Under the pieces are notes generated by a model that was given only the letters and a program-made list of their open reading frames with translations, was not told the DNA's origin and did not search any database. Positions 5,325 through 5,904 of a stretch of DNA of 5,904 nt are shown here, one piece after another. Position 1 is the stretch's first letter; every line of letters begins with the position of its first letter. Source of the DNA: T1SED10-198M sp003554345 [NCBI: Candidatus Sumerlaeota bacterium] (lineage in GTDB: Bacteria; Sumerlaeota; T1SED10-198M). The position numbers were made by a program, and so were the translations under genes. Where the stretch lies: assembly GCA_003554345.1 (NCBI GenBank), contig PWGE01000064.1, positions 1-5,904 on the forward strand, written 5' to 3'.

Positions 5325-5904
5325 ATGTGTTTTTATCCAAAAGTATTAATCCCCGCTTTTCAAATCGGTACCTATAAGGCCTTATCCCCTACAGAAATTG
5401 CTTCTACTTCTTCTTTATGGAGCCAGGATATTCATCGCCTGAAGCCCTGGCATAAAACAGGTAAAGGTAACTTCTGGGAGTCCTCTCAGTCCAAAGGTTC
5501 TCAACAGGTATTCGTAACCGGTCCCTGCTCCTCCATTCTTGACATAGGATGGAAACTCATACAAAAAGGATATATGGAAAACGGGGATGCTGCCATATGT
5601 ACTTCCCAGCAAGAAGGGAGGGGACAAAAAGGGAGGTCCTGGATTTCTCCTCCCGGCAATCTTTACGCCGTATGGCGTCTCGATCTTCCGGCTAAACAAT
5701 GGCAAAACCTTGTATCACTTCTTACCGGATATCTTTTAGCGCGAAGCCTTCGCGAAATGGGCTGGCATATTCAGATAAAATGGCCAAACGACTTGCTGTT
5801 CGAGGGCAAAAAAACAGGCGGAATTCTGGTAGAGAGTCGTGATAATGTTTTCCTGGCAGGTGTTGGTATTAATCTCATCTCTTCCCCCTTTCCTGAGGAA
5901 ATAA
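5325..5904 (+). CDS. birA: Biotin--protein ligase (BirA-like), 3' end missing
   Basis: The 193 visible codons run off the window. The enzyme makes biotinyl-AMP from biotin and ATP and transfers biotin to a lysine on carrier proteins such as the acetyl-CoA carboxylase subunit, in the cytoplasm. The catalytic domain starts near residue 62 with VFVTGPCSSILDIGWKL. QQEGRGQKGRSW (95-106) is the GRGxxGR biotinyl-AMP-binding loop, followed by SPPGNLY (108-114). KWPNDLL (152-158) and GKKTGGILVE (161-170) match the conserved core, where Lys163 should be the counterpart of the catalytic Lys183 of E. coli BirA. GVGINL (179-184) follows. The first 60 residues show no winged-helix DNA-binding domain like that of E. 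coli BirA; they resemble, from memory, the N-terminus of Desulfovibrio-type homologues. The ATG at 5325 is chosen because a stop in frame lies at 5319-5321 and no other ATG, GTG or TTG occurs until residue 84. A lipoate-ligase relative is less likely given GRGxxGR plus KWPND. Confidence 0.9.
   Translation, partial: MCFYPKVLIPAFQIGTYKALSPTEIASTSSLWSQDIHRLKPWHKTGKGNFWESSQSKGSQQVFVTGPCSSILDIGWKLIQKGYMENGDAAICTSQQEGRGQKGRSWISPPGNLYAVWRLDLPAKQWQNLVSLLTGYLLARSLREMGWHIQIKWPNDLLFEGKKTGGILVESRDNVFLAGVGINLISSPFPEEI

Noticed and set aside
5116-5349. 77-codon plus-strand open frame with a hydrophobic segment, starting at TTG
   Set aside because: Its only start codon is the -35 box of the strong promoter, so the transcript would begin inside it; there is no ribosome binding site, the composition follows the AT-rich spacer, and it overlaps the start of the biotin ligase gene.
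5415-5705. 96-codon minus-strand frame inside the biotin ligase gene
   Set aside because: It lies antisense to a region with clear catalytic motifs of the ligase; no family features or ribosome binding site.

Overview
The window comes from a Gram-negative-type bacterium that carries a type II secretion or type IV pilus system. The evidence is two prepilin-like genes with class III (prepilin peptidase) signal peptides and a very large, acidic, modular surface-type protein. The genus cannot be fixed from the sequence. The partial biotin ligase at the right end has an N-terminal region and a GPCSS...GRGQ...KWPNDLL arrangement that, from memory, resembles biotin ligase-like proteins of Desulfobacterota (Desulfovibrionales-like). 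The placement is therefore tentative. Coding regions have moderate GC and the spacers between them are strongly AT-rich.

Layout, left to right. (1) Positions 2-2944, plus strand: the 3' part (980 codons, 5' end outside the window) of a giant repeat protein. Its order is GLUG beta-helix repeats, three PKD domains, a second GLUG unit with its lead-in, two PKD domains, and a terminal NBR1-like Ig domain. (2) Positions 2945-3246: convergent spacer holding the terminator of the next gene. (3) Positions 3247-3879, minus strand: a prepilin/pseudopilin. (4) Positions 3880-4302: AT-rich spacer with the promoter and ribosome binding sites of that gene and, further right, the terminator of the next. (5) Positions 4303-4941, minus strand: a second, paralogous prepilin/pseudopilin. 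(6) Positions 4942-5324: divergent AT-rich spacer with a minus-strand promoter candidate for the second pilin gene and a near-consensus plus-strand promoter. (7) Positions 5325-5904, plus strand: the 5' part of a biotin--protein ligase (BirA-like), cut by the window end.

The two pilin genes are tandem copies. Each has its own promoter candidate, Shine-Dalgarno site and intrinsic terminator, so they look like two monocistronic units. A 122-bp stretch encoding the N-terminal helix region differs at only 5 positions between them, while the globular regions have diverged. The first copy may have lost its original C-terminus by a small frameshift. No secretion ATPase, platform protein or prepilin peptidase lies in the window, so the pilins must rely on machinery encoded elsewhere. 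I see no CRISPR array, tRNA, rRNA or insertion sequence. Nothing here amounts to a clearly new system. The most interesting points are the duplicated pilin units with their shared hairpin motifs and the internally duplicated architecture of the giant protein.
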